A DNA stretch of 64,000 nt, from contig NZ_BMGG01000004.1 in the NCBI RefSeq assembly GCF_014640075.1, positions 319,048 through 383,047 on the forward strand, written 5' to 3'. A program made the translations under genes and the position numbers. A model generated the notes under the pieces. The model was given only the letters and a program-made list of their open reading frames with translations. It was not told the DNA's origin and made no database searches. This DNA comes from Chelatococcus reniformis. Lineage in GTDB: Bacteria > Pseudomonadota > Alphaproteobacteria > Rhizobiales > Beijerinckiaceae. Positions 1-10,139 of the stretch are shown here, one piece after another (the stretch's first letter is position 1; each line of letters starts with the position of its first letter).

Positions 1-498
1 ACCCACGACGGCAAGCGCCGACACCGCGTCGCCATGGCGGAACTCCATCGCGTGCTCGTGGCCGTTGCGCCAGATGCGCAGCCTGAGCCAGCTCGACAGC
101 GCGTTGACGACGGAGACGCCGACGCCATGCAGGCCGCCGGAGACCTTGTACGCGTTCTGGTTGAACTTACCGCCGGCGTGCAGCTGTGTCATGATGACCT
201 GGGCCGCCGACACCCCTTCCTCGGCGTGGATGTCGGTCGGGATGCCGCGACCGTTGTCGGTGACGGTGCACGAGCCGTCCGCGTTGAGCGTCACGGTGAC
301 CTCGTTGGCGTGGCCCGCCAGCGCCTCGTCGATGGCGTTGTCGACCACCTCGTAGACCATGTGGTGGAGACCAGAACCGTCATCCGTATCGCCGATGTAC
401 ATGCCAGGGCGCTTGCGGACCGCATCCAGCCCCTTCAGGACCTGGATCGATTCGGCGCCATAGGCTTCGGGATCGACGTTGGGTGCAGGTTCGGCCAT
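1..498 (-). CDS. gyrB: DNA gyrase subunit B, N-terminal part (cut by window edge)
   Basis: This is the first 166 residues of GyrB, the ATPase subunit of DNA gyrase, which introduces negative supercoils ahead of replication forks. The GHKL ATP-binding motifs are in order: [11 protein letters not shown] near residues 50-60 (Mg/ATP-binding Asn and catalytic Glu region), DNGRGIP near 81-87, and [15 protein letters not shown] near 121-135. The start is the ATG read at 498-496, which gives the usual alphaproteobacterial N-terminus with [20 protein letters not shown]. The remainder lies left of the window. It is the last gene of the dnaN-recF-gyrB series on this strand and is separated from recF by a repeat. 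Identity is not in doubt. Confidence 0.98.
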   Translation of the reverse strand, partial: MAEPAPNVDPEAYGAESIQVLKGLDAVRKRPGMYIGDTDDGSGLHHMVYEVVDNAIDEALAGHANEVTVTLNADGSCTVTDNGRGIPTDIHAEEGVSAAQVIMTQLHAGGKFNQNAYKVSGGLHGVGVSVVNALSSWLRLRIWRNGHEHAMEFRHGDAVSALAVVG

Positions 499-709
499 CG
501 TGTTCCTTCGCCATCAGAGCGGTGACGGCTCGTTGATTCGTCAGCCCTCAATGTAATCACTGCATCGCACATAAACCACCGCGCGCACGCGCGCGTAGTT
601 AATATATACAGGCGCTTCGATTGGCCGCGGCCCTCGCCCGGCGGACGACCTGGGTCGGGGCGCCTCTTGCCAGCGGCCGCGGCGTCGCAACGACTGATCA
701 CGCCGCCTC
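499..709. other. gyrB upstream region, no gene
   Basis: No coding region is convincing here. The stretch contains an alternating purine-pyrimidine run of GC/AC steps at 581-595 next to an AT-rich patch around 598-610, which could belong to the gyrB promoter. No clear -35/-10 pair was found. Confidence 0.4.
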
Positions 710-813
710 TAGAGCATTTCCGCGTTTCTTCGAATCGCCGAAATGCTCTATCTGATTGTTTTGTCGCGTTTTCTTCACGCGAACCGGCGTCCACTTCGCT
801 CGAAAACGCTCTA
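710..813 (+). repeat. RIME-like mosaic repeat, full copy A
   Basis: A 104-bp palindromic element begins TAGAGCATTTCC and ends AAACGCTCTA. Module 1 (710-750) is an imperfect palindrome bounded by AGAGCATTTCC and GAAATGCTCTA. Module 2 carries the segment TTCACGCGAACCGGCGTCC. A near-identical copy lies at 54611-54713 in the same orientation, and module 2 alone is inverted at 38479-38530. The modular build and CTCTA ends resemble rhizobial intergenic mosaic elements. Its last three bases form the TAG stop codon of recF. Confidence 0.85.
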
Positions 814-1956
814 TGCGCCGGAGCTGACGCGCCCGGGCGTGACCCGAAGGATCGCGGCGGTGGCGGGCAACTCGCCGAAGAGGGCAGGATCCGCCCCGGT
901 CATCCACACCTGCGAGCCCAGGGCGGCGAGGGCGTCGTAGAGCGCCTGGCGCCGGCGGGGATCGAGGTGAGCCGCGATCTCGTCGAGCAGCACGAGCGGC
1001 GCGATGCCGCTCATGGCGGCCACCAGCCGGGCGTGTGCCAACACGATGCCGATCAGCAGCGCCTTCTGCTCGCCGGTGGAGCAGAGGCTCGCCGGCGTGT
1101 CCTTGGGGCCGTGGCGGACCGCCAGATCGGTTGTCTGCGGGCCGGCGAGGGTGCGGCCTGCCGCCCGGTCGCGAGCCCGGCCGTCGCGCAGCAAACGGCG
1201 GTAATGGTCCTCCACGTCGAGCGCCGGGCGGTCGGCCACCATCGCCTCGATCTCGCCGTCCAGCGTGAGCGCGGCCCACGGGAACGGCGTCGACGCTTCG
1301 TTGCGCTCGGCGGTGAGCACGGCGAGGCGGTCGGCGGCCTCACGGCGGGCCGAGGCGATCGCGACGCCGAGCTCGGCAACCTCCCGTTCGACCGCATCGA
1401 GCCAGGCGGCGTTGGGCCGGTCCTCCTCGAGCAGACGGTTGCGGCTGCGCAGGGCCCGCTCGAAGGCGTTGGCCCGGGCGCCGTGGCCGGCATCGACCGC
1501 CAGCACCAGGCGATCGAGGAAGCGGCGCCGATCGCCGGGCGAGCCGGCGAACAGGCCGTCCAGGGCGGGCGTCAGCCAGACGAGACGCAGACGGTCGGCA
1601 AAGGCGGCGGGGGTCGGCACCGGCTCGCCGTCGATGCGGCAGCGTCGCTGGGCGCCTTCGCCCGGCCCTCGCGGCTCGATGCCGGTGCCCAGCCGCGTGC
1701 CCCCGCTCGGCTCATCCAGCGTGAGCGACACCGCGAAGCCGCCGCCGCTGCCGATGCGGCTCATGTCGGCGAGATCGGCCCGCCGCAGGCCGCGGCCGGG
1801 CGAGAACAGGGAGAGGGCCTCGAGCAGGTTGGTCTTGCCGGCGCCATTCTCCCCGGTCAGCGCCACGAGGGGTGCGTCGATGGCAAGGTCGAGCCCGGGA
1901 TAGCTGCGGAATTGCTGCAGCATCAGGCGGGCGACGCGGGGGCGGGCGGCACTCAT
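811..1956 (-). CDS. recF: DNA replication and repair protein RecF
   Basis: RecF is a cytoplasmic SMC-like ATPase that acts with RecO and RecR to load RecA at single-strand gaps and stalled forks. The protein shows the Walker A motif GENGAGKTNLLEAL near the N-terminus, the ABC-type signature region STGEQKALLIGIVLAHA, and the Walker B motif PLVLLDEIAAHLD near the C-terminus. Its length of about 381 residues is normal. The start is taken at MSAARPRV; an ATG two codons upstream (1962) is equally possible. It sits 94 bp downstream of dnaN on the same strand, probably in one transcript. The TAG stop codon is supplied by the outer end of a RIME-like repeat, but the C-terminus does not look shortened. 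Confidence 0.96.
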   Translation of the reverse strand: MSAARPRVARLMLQQFRSYPGLDLAIDAPLVALTGENGAGKTNLLEALSLFSPGRGLRRADLADMSRIGSGGGFAVSLTLDEPSGGTRLGTGIEPRGPGEGAQRRCRIDGEPVPTPAAFADRLRLVWLTPALDGLFAGSPGDRRRFLDRLVLAVDAGHGARANAFERALRSRNRLLEEDRPNAAWLDAVEREVAELGVAIASARREAADRLAVLTAERNEASTPFPWAALTLDGEIEAMVADRPALDVEDHYRRLLRDGRARDRAAGRTLAGPQTTDLAVRHGPKDTPASLCSTGEQKALLIGIVLAHARLVAAMSGIAPLVLLDEIAAHLDPRRRQALYDALAALGSQVWMTGADPALFGELPATAAILRVTPGRVSSGA

Positions 1957-2050
1957 GTCCATGGGCGGCGGGCGCTGGCCCGCTCCATCGCGAGGCACGG
2001 CCGCGCAGCGGCCGATAAGCCCGAGGAGCAGGTGGCGCCCCGGTGGGGCG

Positions 2051-3169
2051 TCAGACCCGCATCGGCATCAGCACGTAGAGCGCCTGCGCCCCCTCGCGAT
2101 CCTGGATCACGGTGGGCGATCCAGGGTCGGCGAGCTTGAACAGGGCTGTATCGCCGTCGAGCTGGCCGGTGATGTCCAGCAGGTAGCGCGCGTTGAAGCC
2201 GATATCCAGCGAGGGCGCATCGTAGTCCACGTCGATCTCCTCGGTGGCGCTCCCCGAATCGGGGTTGGTGACCGAGAGCGTCAGACGTCCGTCGATCAGG
2301 GCCAGCTTCACCGCCCGGCCGCGCTCCGACGAGATCGTCGACACGCGGTCGACGGCGTCGGTGAACTCCTTCTGGTCGACGATGAGGATCTTGTCGTTGC
2401 CGGCCGGAATGACACGCTGATAGTCCGGAAACGTGCCGTCGATCAGCTTGGAAGTCAGCACCACGGACCCGATCGAGAGCCTGATCTTGATCGCCGACAG
2501 CTCCACCGTGACGTCGCCGTCGTGGCCGTCGAGCAACTTCTGGATCTCGGCGACCGCCTTGCGCGGGACGATGATGCCGGGCATGCCGTCGGCGCCCGCC
2601 GGTGCCGGGATCTCGACGCGGGCCAGGCGATGGCCGTCTGTGGCGACCGCTCGCAGCATGGTGCCGCCGTCGCTGGTCAGCGTATGCAGGTAGATGCCGT
2701 TCAGGTAGTAGCGCGTCTCCTCGGTCGAGATGGCGAACTGCGTCTTGTCGATGAGGCGCTTCAGCTCCGCGGCGGGCAGCGCGAAGCGGTGCGGCAGGTC
2801 GCCGGCCGCCAGGTCCGGGAAGTCGCCCTCCGCCAGGGCCTGCAACGAGAAGCGGGAGCGGCCCGCCCGGATCAGCATCTGGCCGGTGTCGCCGGTCGCC
2901 TCGAGGGAGACCTGCGCGCCGTCCGGCAGCTTGCGGACGATGTCGTAGAGCACGTAGGCCGGCACGGTCGTCGCGCCGCCGCTGGCGACGTCGGCCGGAA
3001 GCGTCTCGGTAACCTCGAGATCGAGGTCCGTCGCCTTCAGATTGAGCGTCCCCTCGCCCAGCCGCACCAGAACGTTGGACAGGATCGGGATCGTGTTGCG
3101 CCGCTCGACGACGCGGTGGACATGGCCGAGGGCCCTGAGCAGAGCTGTCCTCTCGACAGTGACTTTCAT
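2051..3169 (-). CDS. dnaN: DNA polymerase III beta subunit (sliding clamp)
   Basis: DnaN forms the ring-shaped dimeric clamp that tethers polymerase III to DNA. The 372-residue length is typical. The protein begins MKVTVERTALLRALGHV, and the three repeated clamp domains are visible: domain 1 with PILSNVLV and LKATDLDLE, domain 2 with FPDL and YYLNGIYLH, domain 3 with FPDYQRVIP. It ends in the standard clamp C-terminus YVLMPMRV. The ATG at 3169 is fixed by family similarity, and the reading frame continues open upstream only by chance. dnaA normally lies directly upstream on the same strand; here an oppositely oriented M20 amidohydrolase gene stands between them, so dnaN must have its own promoter in 3170-3535. 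Confidence 0.97.
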   Translation of the reverse strand: MKVTVERTALLRALGHVHRVVERRNTIPILSNVLVRLGEGTLNLKATDLDLEVTETLPADVASGGATTVPAYVLYDIVRKLPDGAQVSLEATGDTGQMLIRAGRSRFSLQALAEGDFPDLAAGDLPHRFALPAAELKRLIDKTQFAISTEETRYYLNGIYLHTLTSDGGTMLRAVATDGHRLARVEIPAPAGADGMPGIIVPRKAVAEIQKLLDGHDGDVTVELSAIKIRLSIGSVVLTSKLIDGTFPDYQRVIPAGNDKILIVDQKEFTDAVDRVSTISSERGRAVKLALIDGRLTLSVTNPDSGSATEEIDVDYDAPSLDIGFNARYLLDITGQLDGDTALFKLADPGSPTVIQDREGAQALYVLMPMRV

Positions 3170-3535
3170 GACCGAACCCGTTGACGTTCTTGGAGGGCGC
3201 AAGCCGCGCCAAGCTGAAGGCGAGCGTGCATGTGGGTGGGGCGCCGAGGGCCGGCGCCTTGCCTGCACGGGGAGGCGACAATGGCGTTTCGCCCGCGCGC
3301 GCGCAAGGCCCGGCAGGCGTCCGCCGATCCTGGAAGCGGCTGCGCCGCTGGGCAATCGCCCACAATGACGTCTCGACAAGCCGGCGGCCGCAGAGGCATC
3401 ATCGCGCCGCCCGCTCCCATCCGCAATGGCGGGGCGCGTGCCGGACCACGACCCCGATCGCTCGGCCCGTCGTATCGACGGGCGGTAACCTTCTGCGTCT
3501 GGAGCGTGCTCCGGGCACCACCCAAGGGAACGATG
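3170..3535. other. Divergent promoter region between dnaN and the amidohydrolase gene
   Basis: This 366-bp stretch lies between the dnaN start (minus) and the amidohydrolase start (plus) and should hold promoters for both. Open frames run through it on both strands, but they have no recognisable protein character and only extend the neighbouring genes. A ribosome-binding site AAGGGAA (3524-3530) lies just before the plus-strand gene. No convincing -35/-10 pair was found. Confidence 0.45.
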
Positions 3536-4702
3536 ATGAGCGTGCTCGACCGCATCAAGTCCTTCGAGGATGAACTGGTGTCCATCCGCCACACCATCCA
3601 TGCTCATCCCGAAATCGGCTTCGAGGAGGTGCAGACGTCGGCCCTGGTGGCCGAAAAGCTGACCAGCTGGGGCGTGGAGGTGCACCGTAGCGTCGGCGGT
3701 ACCGGCGTCGTCGGCGTGCTGCGCGGGACCGGCGGCAACGCCCGCCGCATCGGCCTCAGAGCCGACATGGATGCGCTGCCGATGCAGGAAGAGACCGGGC
3801 TTCCCTTCGCCTCGACGATCCCGGGCAAGTTCCACGGCTGCGGCCATGACGGCCACACCACCATGCTCCTGGGCGCGGCCCGCTACCTGGCCGAGACACG
3901 CGCCTTCGATGGCACGATCAATTTCATCTTCCAACCGGCAGAGGAGGGGCTCGGCGGCGCCCGCGCCATGCTCGCCGACGGCCTGTTCGACCGCTTCCCC
4001 TGCGACGAGATCTACGGCCTGCACAACGCGCCGGTCGGCCCGCGCGGCAAGGTCGGCATCTGCAAGGGGCCGGCGATGGCCGGTGCAGATTTCTTCGACA
4101 TCGAGATCATCGGCAAAGGCTCGCACGGCGCCATGCCGAGCCTGGGCATCGATCCGGTCACCATCGGCGCCGAGCTGGTCCAGGCGATGCAGACGATCGT
4201 CAGCCGCAACGTCGATCCGCATCAGCCGGCTGTGGTGTCGGTCACCCAATTCCATGCCGGCTCGGCCTATAACGTCATCCCCGAGCGGGCTCATCTCGGC
4301 GGGACGGTGCGCGCCTTCGACGACGGCGTGTTCGAGCTCATCCGCGCCCGCATCACCGCGCTGGCCACCCACGTCGCGGCGAGCCACGGGGCCGAGGCCA
4401 AGGTCAGCATCCGCAACATTTTCACGGTGCTCGACAACCGCGATACGCAGAGCGACGTGGCGGCCGACGTGGCGACCGACCTGTTCGGCGCCGACATGGT
4501 CAACCGCAACGAGACGCCGAAGATGGGCAGCGAGGATTTCGCCGACATGCTGCGCCAGGTGCCGGGCGCCTATGTCTGGCTGTCCGGCAATGTGTCGGCG
4601 CCGCTGCACAACCCAGCCTTCGTCTTCGATGACGGCATCCTGCCGCTCGGGGCCGCGCTGCTGGCGCGGATCGCCGAGCAGCGGGCGAGCGCCGGGGCGT
4701 AG
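3536..4702 (+). CDS. M20 family amidohydrolase (hippurate hydrolase type)
   Basis: A metal-dependent amidohydrolase of the M20D group (hippuricase or N-acyl-amino-acid hydrolase), predicted to cleave an acyl or aryl amide of an amino acid in the cytoplasm. About 388 residues. Metal-ligand motifs are present: HAHPEIGFEE near residue 20, LRADMDALPM near 75, CGHDGHTTMLLG near 100, the catalytic EEGLGGA near 135, LHNAP near 160, and MGSEDFADM near the C-terminus. The ATG at 3536 follows AAGGGAA with 5-bp spacing; the ATG one codon earlier is possible, and the longer open frame upstream has no family similarity. It is convergent with dnaA and divergent from dnaN, an unusual position in the replication cluster. 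The natural substrate cannot be told from sequence. Confidence 0.9.
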   Translation: MSVLDRIKSFEDELVSIRHTIHAHPEIGFEEVQTSALVAEKLTSWGVEVHRSVGGTGVVGVLRGTGGNARRIGLRADMDALPMQEETGLPFASTIPGKFHGCGHDGHTTMLLGAARYLAETRAFDGTINFIFQPAEEGLGGARAMLADGLFDRFPCDEIYGLHNAPVGPRGKVGICKGPAMAGADFFDIEIIGKGSHGAMPSLGIDPVTIGAELVQAMQTIVSRNVDPHQPAVVSVTQFHAGSAYNVIPERAHLGGTVRAFDDGVFELIRARITALATHVAASHGAEAKVSIRNIFTVLDNRDTQSDVAADVATDLFGADMVNRNETPKMGSEDFADMLRQVPGAYVWLSGNVSAPLHNPAFVFDDGILPLGAALLARIAEQRASAGA

Positions 4703-4708
4703 GGCATG

Positions 4709-4724
4709 CCCCGGTCGGACGGGG
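4709..4724 (+). terminator. Hairpin after the amidohydrolase gene
   Basis: A CCCCG / CGGGG stem with loop GTCGGA begins 6 bp after the stop codon. There is no T-run, so it is at best a weak or factor-assisted terminator. Confidence 0.3.
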
Positions 4725-4767
4725 AGGTCTGACCCGGTGACGCTTGCGCTCAGGGTTCGTGCGCCCG

Positions 4768-4805
4768 AAAAAGCCAAGGCCGGGTCGGGTCAAGCCTGGT
4801 CTTGG
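4768..4805 (-). terminator. Intrinsic terminator of dnaA
   Basis: Read on the minus strand, a stem opened by CCAAG and closed by CTTGG, with CTTGACCC in its upper part, is followed at once by CTTTTTC. It starts 13 bp after the dnaA stop codon, where a rho-independent terminator is expected. The CTTGACCC core resembles the hairpin at 16232-16256. Confidence 0.6.
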
Positions 4806-4817
4806 CGTCTCGCTCCC

Positions 4818-6314
<1,497 letters not shown>

Positions 6315-7684
6315 CTCCTTGCACTCCGTTGTTTGCACGGCTGTTCGCCTCGCCCGCTCAAGCCAGTGAGACGGCGCCGCATGGTTTTGTGCATGGGTTT
6401 TCGTCGGCCGATGCCGACAAAAGCCAACTCAAGTAAGGCAGCGATATTCGGGGAGTGTAATTGGAACCTGTGGCTCGTCTGACTTAGCAGTACGAAATCA
6501 AATAGCCATCGACGTTAGAGTACGCTGAATGAACGTGCTCTTTATAGTCGCTGGACACAGGTAAATCTCCCCCACATGAGGCATTCAACGACCAAAATAT
6601 TTGGTGGAAGCCTCGGTGTCGCCCGAAGTGAAGTGACATTACATGGGGGGTCCGAGCCCCGCAACAGGAATGTCCCCCGACCTCCATCCGCGCCGTCCCG
6701 GTGGATCGGGGCGGCTCGCGCCCTCGCCGCAGCGGCGCGCGCAAGCCGTTGCCCGGCCAAGTGTTTCGTTGTGGACGACAGGGTCCGCCTGCCGTTGTTT
6801 CGGCGGCGGAATCGTTCCGAACGCGTCTGGATCCGTTCGCCGCTTCTGCCGCGATTCGGTGCCTCCGCAGCGCTTTGCCCCCTAACCATCTGTTTTCTCG
6901 CGGCTTTGACTGCGCGAAACGGGACCAGTGGCGAGCGGCGTCACCGGATTGCCATGTAATCGTTGTCAAGGGTTAAAAAGACTTGTTTTGCCTCGGCTTG
7001 ACAGCGCCTCGCGCCTGCAGCAGGCCGCGCCCCCCGGTGCTCGCCGGCCAGGCTGCGCCGGTGCTGTAGGCCGGCACCTATGAACTTTATCCATCGAGTC
7101 CATCGCTGGGCGTTCGGCTGCCCGGGGAATGAGGCAAGTGACCCGAACCCCGGTATGCGCAGACCGTGGGCCGTGATGTGGATTTGTGGGACAACGGGGA
7201 TTGGCTGCACGCCGCCAGGGCTCCGTGACATTGACCTGAAGAGGCACGCCGGCGGCACGCTCAACGGCTCCGAGACATGTTCAACCCGTTGACCCGCCGG
7301 GCTTCTCTGCGTCCGATCCGCGGCGGCGCGAACGCGAAATGCTCGCCCCTGGAGGGGGCGGGCCGCCGAGACATGTGCGGAGGGAGGGGGTGATCTGCCG
7401 GCAGAGCCGACCGATCCGTTGCCGTCAATACGGGCAGCGCCGCGGCGCCGGCCGCCTGAGCGTGCTCCCATCGGGGCGGAACCGCCCGATCGGAAAGAAG
7501 CGCGAAAAATGCCCTAGAGCGGCGGCGGCAGGGGAGAACTGAGCCGGGGCCCCATCCCAGTCGAGGCGCCAAGCCTTACGGCGGCGGACCGGATCACGAA
7601 CAGGTCGACGCGGGAGAAGGTGCGGGGGTGGGCGATCGGCGGGCGCCGCGGCGCCCGCGCCGCCGGGCCGGGGGGTGCTTGGCG
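6315..7684. other. Large gene-free region between dnaA and rpsT; candidate oriC or dnaA control region
   Basis: About 1.37 kb without a credible gene. Three sites match 7 of 9 bases of the DnaA box TTATCCACA: 6770-6778 (minus, read TCGTCCACA), 7087-7095 (TTATCCATC) and 7177-7185 (minus, read AAATCCACA). The segment 6440-6640 is clearly richer in A+T than its surroundings and holds a small inverted repeat ACCAAA-ATA-TTTGGT around 6590. No perfect DnaA box was found, and in some alphaproteobacteria the origin lies near hemE instead, so the assignment is tentative. The distal part (7290-7684) is GC-rich with several hairpins. Confidence 0.45.
7639..7658 (-). terminator. Perfect 20-bp GC palindrome downstream of rpsT
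   Basis: GCGGGCGCCG followed by its exact complement lies 26 bp beyond the rpsT stop. It would form a very stable hairpin in the 3' end of the rpsT transcript. No T-run follows, so it may protect the mRNA end rather than terminate by itself. Confidence 0.4.
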
Positions 7685-7951
7685 TCAGGCGCCGAGCACC
7701 TTCACGCGATGGGCCAGCCGCGACACTTTGCGGGAGGCGGTGTTCTTGTGGACCACGCCCTTCTGCGCAGCGCGCATCAGCTCGGGCTCCGCCGCCCGCA
7801 GCGCGGCCGCGGCGACCGCCTGATCGCCCGCAGCAATGGCCTCTTCGACCTTCCGCAGGAAGGTACGCATGCGGCTGCGACGGTTCTTGTTCACCGCCGT
7901 GCGGGTCACGATCTTGCGGGCCGCCTTTTTGGCCGACGATGTGTTGGCCAT
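7685..7951 (-). CDS. rpsT: 30S ribosomal protein S20
   Basis: An 88-residue basic protein beginning [20 protein letters not shown], with the S20 hallmarks [16 protein letters not shown] in the first helices and [16 protein letters not shown] in the C-terminal part. S20 binds 16S rRNA early in 30S assembly. Length and termini match the family exactly. A strong sigma-70-type promoter lies 113-141 bp upstream of the start, giving a leader of about 105 nt; this could be a site for autoregulation, though no element was recognised. The position between dnaA and an enoyl-CoA hydratase gene is the common arrangement in rhizobia-like alphaproteobacteria. Confidence 0.98.
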   Translation of the reverse strand: MANTSSAKKAARKIVTRTAVNKNRRSRMRTFLRKVEEAIAAGDQAVAAAALRAAEPELMRAAQKGVVHKNTASRKVSRLAHRVKVLGA

Positions 7952-8063
7952 CGCGCCGTCCTCGTTCGGTTGCAGATGCTGCCGCCGGCGTTATCGTCCG
8001 GCACGCGGGGCATCGAGCTGTTGAAAAGAAATCGGACGGCGCGAAGGCCGTCCGGGTTGGTGG

Positions 8064-8092
8064 CTTATAGGTGCGATCGCCGATGTCGTCAA
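8064..8092 (-). promoter_or_regulatory. Sigma-70-type promoter of rpsT
   Basis: On the minus strand TTGACG (8092-8087) and TATAAG (8069-8064) are separated by exactly 17 bp. This is the best consensus promoter noticed in the window and fits a ribosomal protein gene. Confidence 0.7.
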
Positions 8093-8250
8093 TTCTTTAG
8101 TGACATAAACTGCAGCGCGGCCAGCATGGCCGGGCGCGGCGGGTTGGCCGATCGGCCATCGGCCGTACGGCCCCGCCAAAGGAGACGGCGACGAGGAGGC
8201 ACGGATGTGTCCGCGCCCGCGCCTCGCGTCACCGGCCGGCGCTTCCGCGT

Positions 8251-9024
8251 TCAGGCGTTCTTGAAGTCCGGCGGACGCTTGGCGACGAAGGCGGACATGC
8301 CCTCCTTCTGATCGGCCGTCGCGAACATCGCATGGAAGACACGGCGCTCGAAGCGCACGCCCTCCGAGAGGGACGTCTCGAAGGCGCGGTTCACGCTCTC
8401 CTTCGTCATCATCAGGATCGGCAGGGACATCGAGGCGATCGCCTCGGCCGCCGCGAAGGCCTCCTCCAGCAGCTTGTCGGCGGGTACCACGCGGGCGACC
8501 AGGCCGGAGCGCTCGGCTTCCTCAGCTCCCATCATGCGGCCGGTCAGGCAGAGATCCATCGCCTTGGCCTTGCCGACCGCCCGGGTCAGGCGCTGCGTGC
8601 CGCCGATGCCGGGCATGACGCCCAGCTTGATCTCGGGCTGGCCGAACTTGGCCGTGTCGGCCGCGATGATGATGTCGCACATCATGGCGAGCTCGCAGCC
8701 GCCCCCGAGGGCGAAGCCGGCGACCGCGGCGACCATGGGCTTGCGGCGAGCGGCGATGCGGTCGCCGGTGACGAAGAAGTCCTCCAGGTAGGTCGCCGGA
8801 TAGGTCTTCTCCTCCATCTCCTTGATGTCGGCGCCTGCGGCGAAGGCGCGATCGGAGCCGGTGATCAGGATGCAGCCGATCGTGGCGTCGCTATCGAAGG
8901 CGTCCAGGGCCTGGTTGAGCTCAGTCATGAGCTGGGCATTGAGCGCGTTGAGCGCCTTCGGCCGATTGAGCGTGATCGCCCCGACCTTGCCGCGCGTCTC
9001 GACGAGAATGGTCTCATAGGCCAT
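8251..9024 (-). CDS. Enoyl-CoA hydratase (crotonase family)
   Basis: A 257-residue short-chain enoyl-CoA hydratase, which hydrates trans-2-enoyl-CoA to 3-hydroxyacyl-CoA in fatty-acid beta-oxidation. The oxyanion-hole segments are visible: [10 protein letters not shown] near residues 62-71 and [15 protein letters not shown] near 102-116. The catalytic-Glu region follows around [14 protein letters not shown] near 135-150. Length and the N-terminus [15 protein letters not shown] are normal for the housekeeping paralogue found next to rpsT in many alphaproteobacteria. It is downstream of mutM on the same strand with a gap of about 110 bp, and may be transcribed separately from rpsT. Confidence 0.93.
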   Translation of the reverse strand: MAYETILVETRGKVGAITLNRPKALNALNAQLMTELNQALDAFDSDATIGCILITGSDRAFAAGADIKEMEEKTYPATYLEDFFVTGDRIAARRKPMVAAVAGFALGGGCELAMMCDIIIAADTAKFGQPEIKLGVMPGIGGTQRLTRAVGKAKAMDLCLTGRMMGAEEAERSGLVARVVPADKLLEEAFAAAEAIASMSLPILMMTKESVNRAFETSLSEGVRFERRVFHAMFATADQKEGMSAFVAKRPPDFKNA

Positions 9025-9132
9025 CGAATGATCCTTCCTCTCCTGATTGGGGTGACCGACTAGATCACTGGTGTCGGCCCGTCCATGGGCGTTTGGCCAA
9101 AGGCGATTGCGGACCTTGACCCCGCTCCGGTT

Positions 9133-10032
9133 CTAGCGCTGGCAGACGGCGCAATGAAAGGTGGAGCGCCCCGACTGCACGCTGCGGGCGATGACGCCGC
9201 GGCACGCCGGCGTCGGGCAGGGCTCGCCCTCACGGTCGTAGACGCGGAAGCGGTGCTGGAAATAGCCGAGCGCGCCGTCCGTCTGGCGGTAGTCGCGCAG
9301 GGTGGAACCGCCGGCCGCCACCGCTTCGGCGAGCACATCGCGGATGGCGCCGGCCAGCCGGTCCGCGCCTCGGGTGGGCTTGCCCGTGCGACCGGCCAGG
9401 GTGCCCGCCGCCCGCTGCGGCGAAAGCCCGGCCCGGTGCAGGGCCTCGCTCACGTAGATGTTGCCCAGGCCCGCGACCAGTCGCTGGTCCAGCAACGCGG
9501 CCTTCAGCGGCGCCGCCTTGCCGGCGAACAGGCGGGCGAGCAGGGCGCCGTCGAGCTCGTTGCCGAGCGGCTCGACTCCGAGGCCCCTGAACAGCGGGTG
9601 GGAGTCGAGTTCGCTACGCGCCAACAGCACCATGAAGCCGAAGCGGCGCGCGTCGTTGTAGACGATGCGGTGGCCCGTCGAGAGTTCGAAGCAGACGTGA
9701 TCGTGGGCGCCCCGGGTCGCTGCCGTGTAATAGAAGCCGCCCGGCTCGGTGAGGCCCCCGTCCGGGCCGGCGCAAACCGGCTTGATGATGGTGAAGCGGC
9801 CGGTCATGCCGAGGTGCATGGCGAGCACCTCGCCGCCTGCGAGGTCGGCCAGCAGGTACTTGGCGCGCCGTCCGAGCGCGATCACCTCCTGCCCCTCCAG
9901 GCGCGCGACGAAGCGCTCCGGAAAGGGGAAGCGAAGATCCTTGCGGTTCAGGACGACGCGGTCGATGTGCGCGCCGACCAGCGCCGGCTCGAGGCCGCGG
10001 CGGACGGTTTCGACTTCGGGAAGCTCGGGCAC
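9133..10032 (-). CDS. mutM: Formamidopyrimidine-DNA glycosylase
   Basis: MutM (Fpg) excises 8-oxoguanine and formamidopyrimidines from DNA and nicks the abasic site. The start is set at the GTG (10032) that places [13 protein letters not shown] directly after the initiator, because the second-residue proline is the catalytic nucleophile. Upstream in-frame codons would bury it and are rejected. Other marks are the lesion-binding segment [23 protein letters not shown], and a C-terminal zinc finger with Cys pairs in PCPTPACRG and HCAVCQR. The product is about 299 aa, full length. It is divergent from ubiE, with about 107 bp between the two starts. Confidence 0.96.
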   Translation of the reverse strand: MPELPEVETVRRGLEPALVGAHIDRVVLNRKDLRFPFPERFVARLEGQEVIALGRRAKYLLADLAGGEVLAMHLGMTGRFTIIKPVCAGPDGGLTEPGGFYYTAATRGAHDHVCFELSTGHRIVYNDARRFGFMVLLARSELDSHPLFRGLGVEPLGNELDGALLARLFAGKAAPLKAALLDQRLVAGLGNIYVSEALHRAGLSPQRAAGTLAGRTGKPTRGADRLAGAIRDVLAEAVAAGGSTLRDYRQTDGALGYFQHRFRVYDREGEPCPTPACRGVIARSVQSGRSTFHCAVCQR

Positions 10033-10139
10033 AGGGGCGATGTCTGTCCACAGCCGCCGGGGGTGGTCATGGCGGCCCGCATGACACATAGCGGCTTGCG
10101 CCAGGCTTCGCTATGGTCCGCGCCGGAAGGAACGAGCGC

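Noticed and set aside
581-595. Alternating GC/AC run upstream of gyrB as a supercoiling-sensitive element
   Set aside because: Alternating purine-pyrimidine runs are frequent in such GC-rich DNA; nothing links this one to gyrB control.
2051-4777. A 908-codon open frame on the minus strand covering dnaN and the whole amidohydrolase gene
   Set aside because: Only the last 372 codons (from 3169) encode DnaN. The rest is the antisense of the amidohydrolase gene, a common effect of high GC content.
6484-6969. A 161-codon open frame on the minus strand in the dnaA-rpsT gap
   Set aside because: Its product has no domain character, an odd composition and no ribosome-binding site; it overlaps the A+T-rich, DnaA-box-bearing stretch and several other chance frames.
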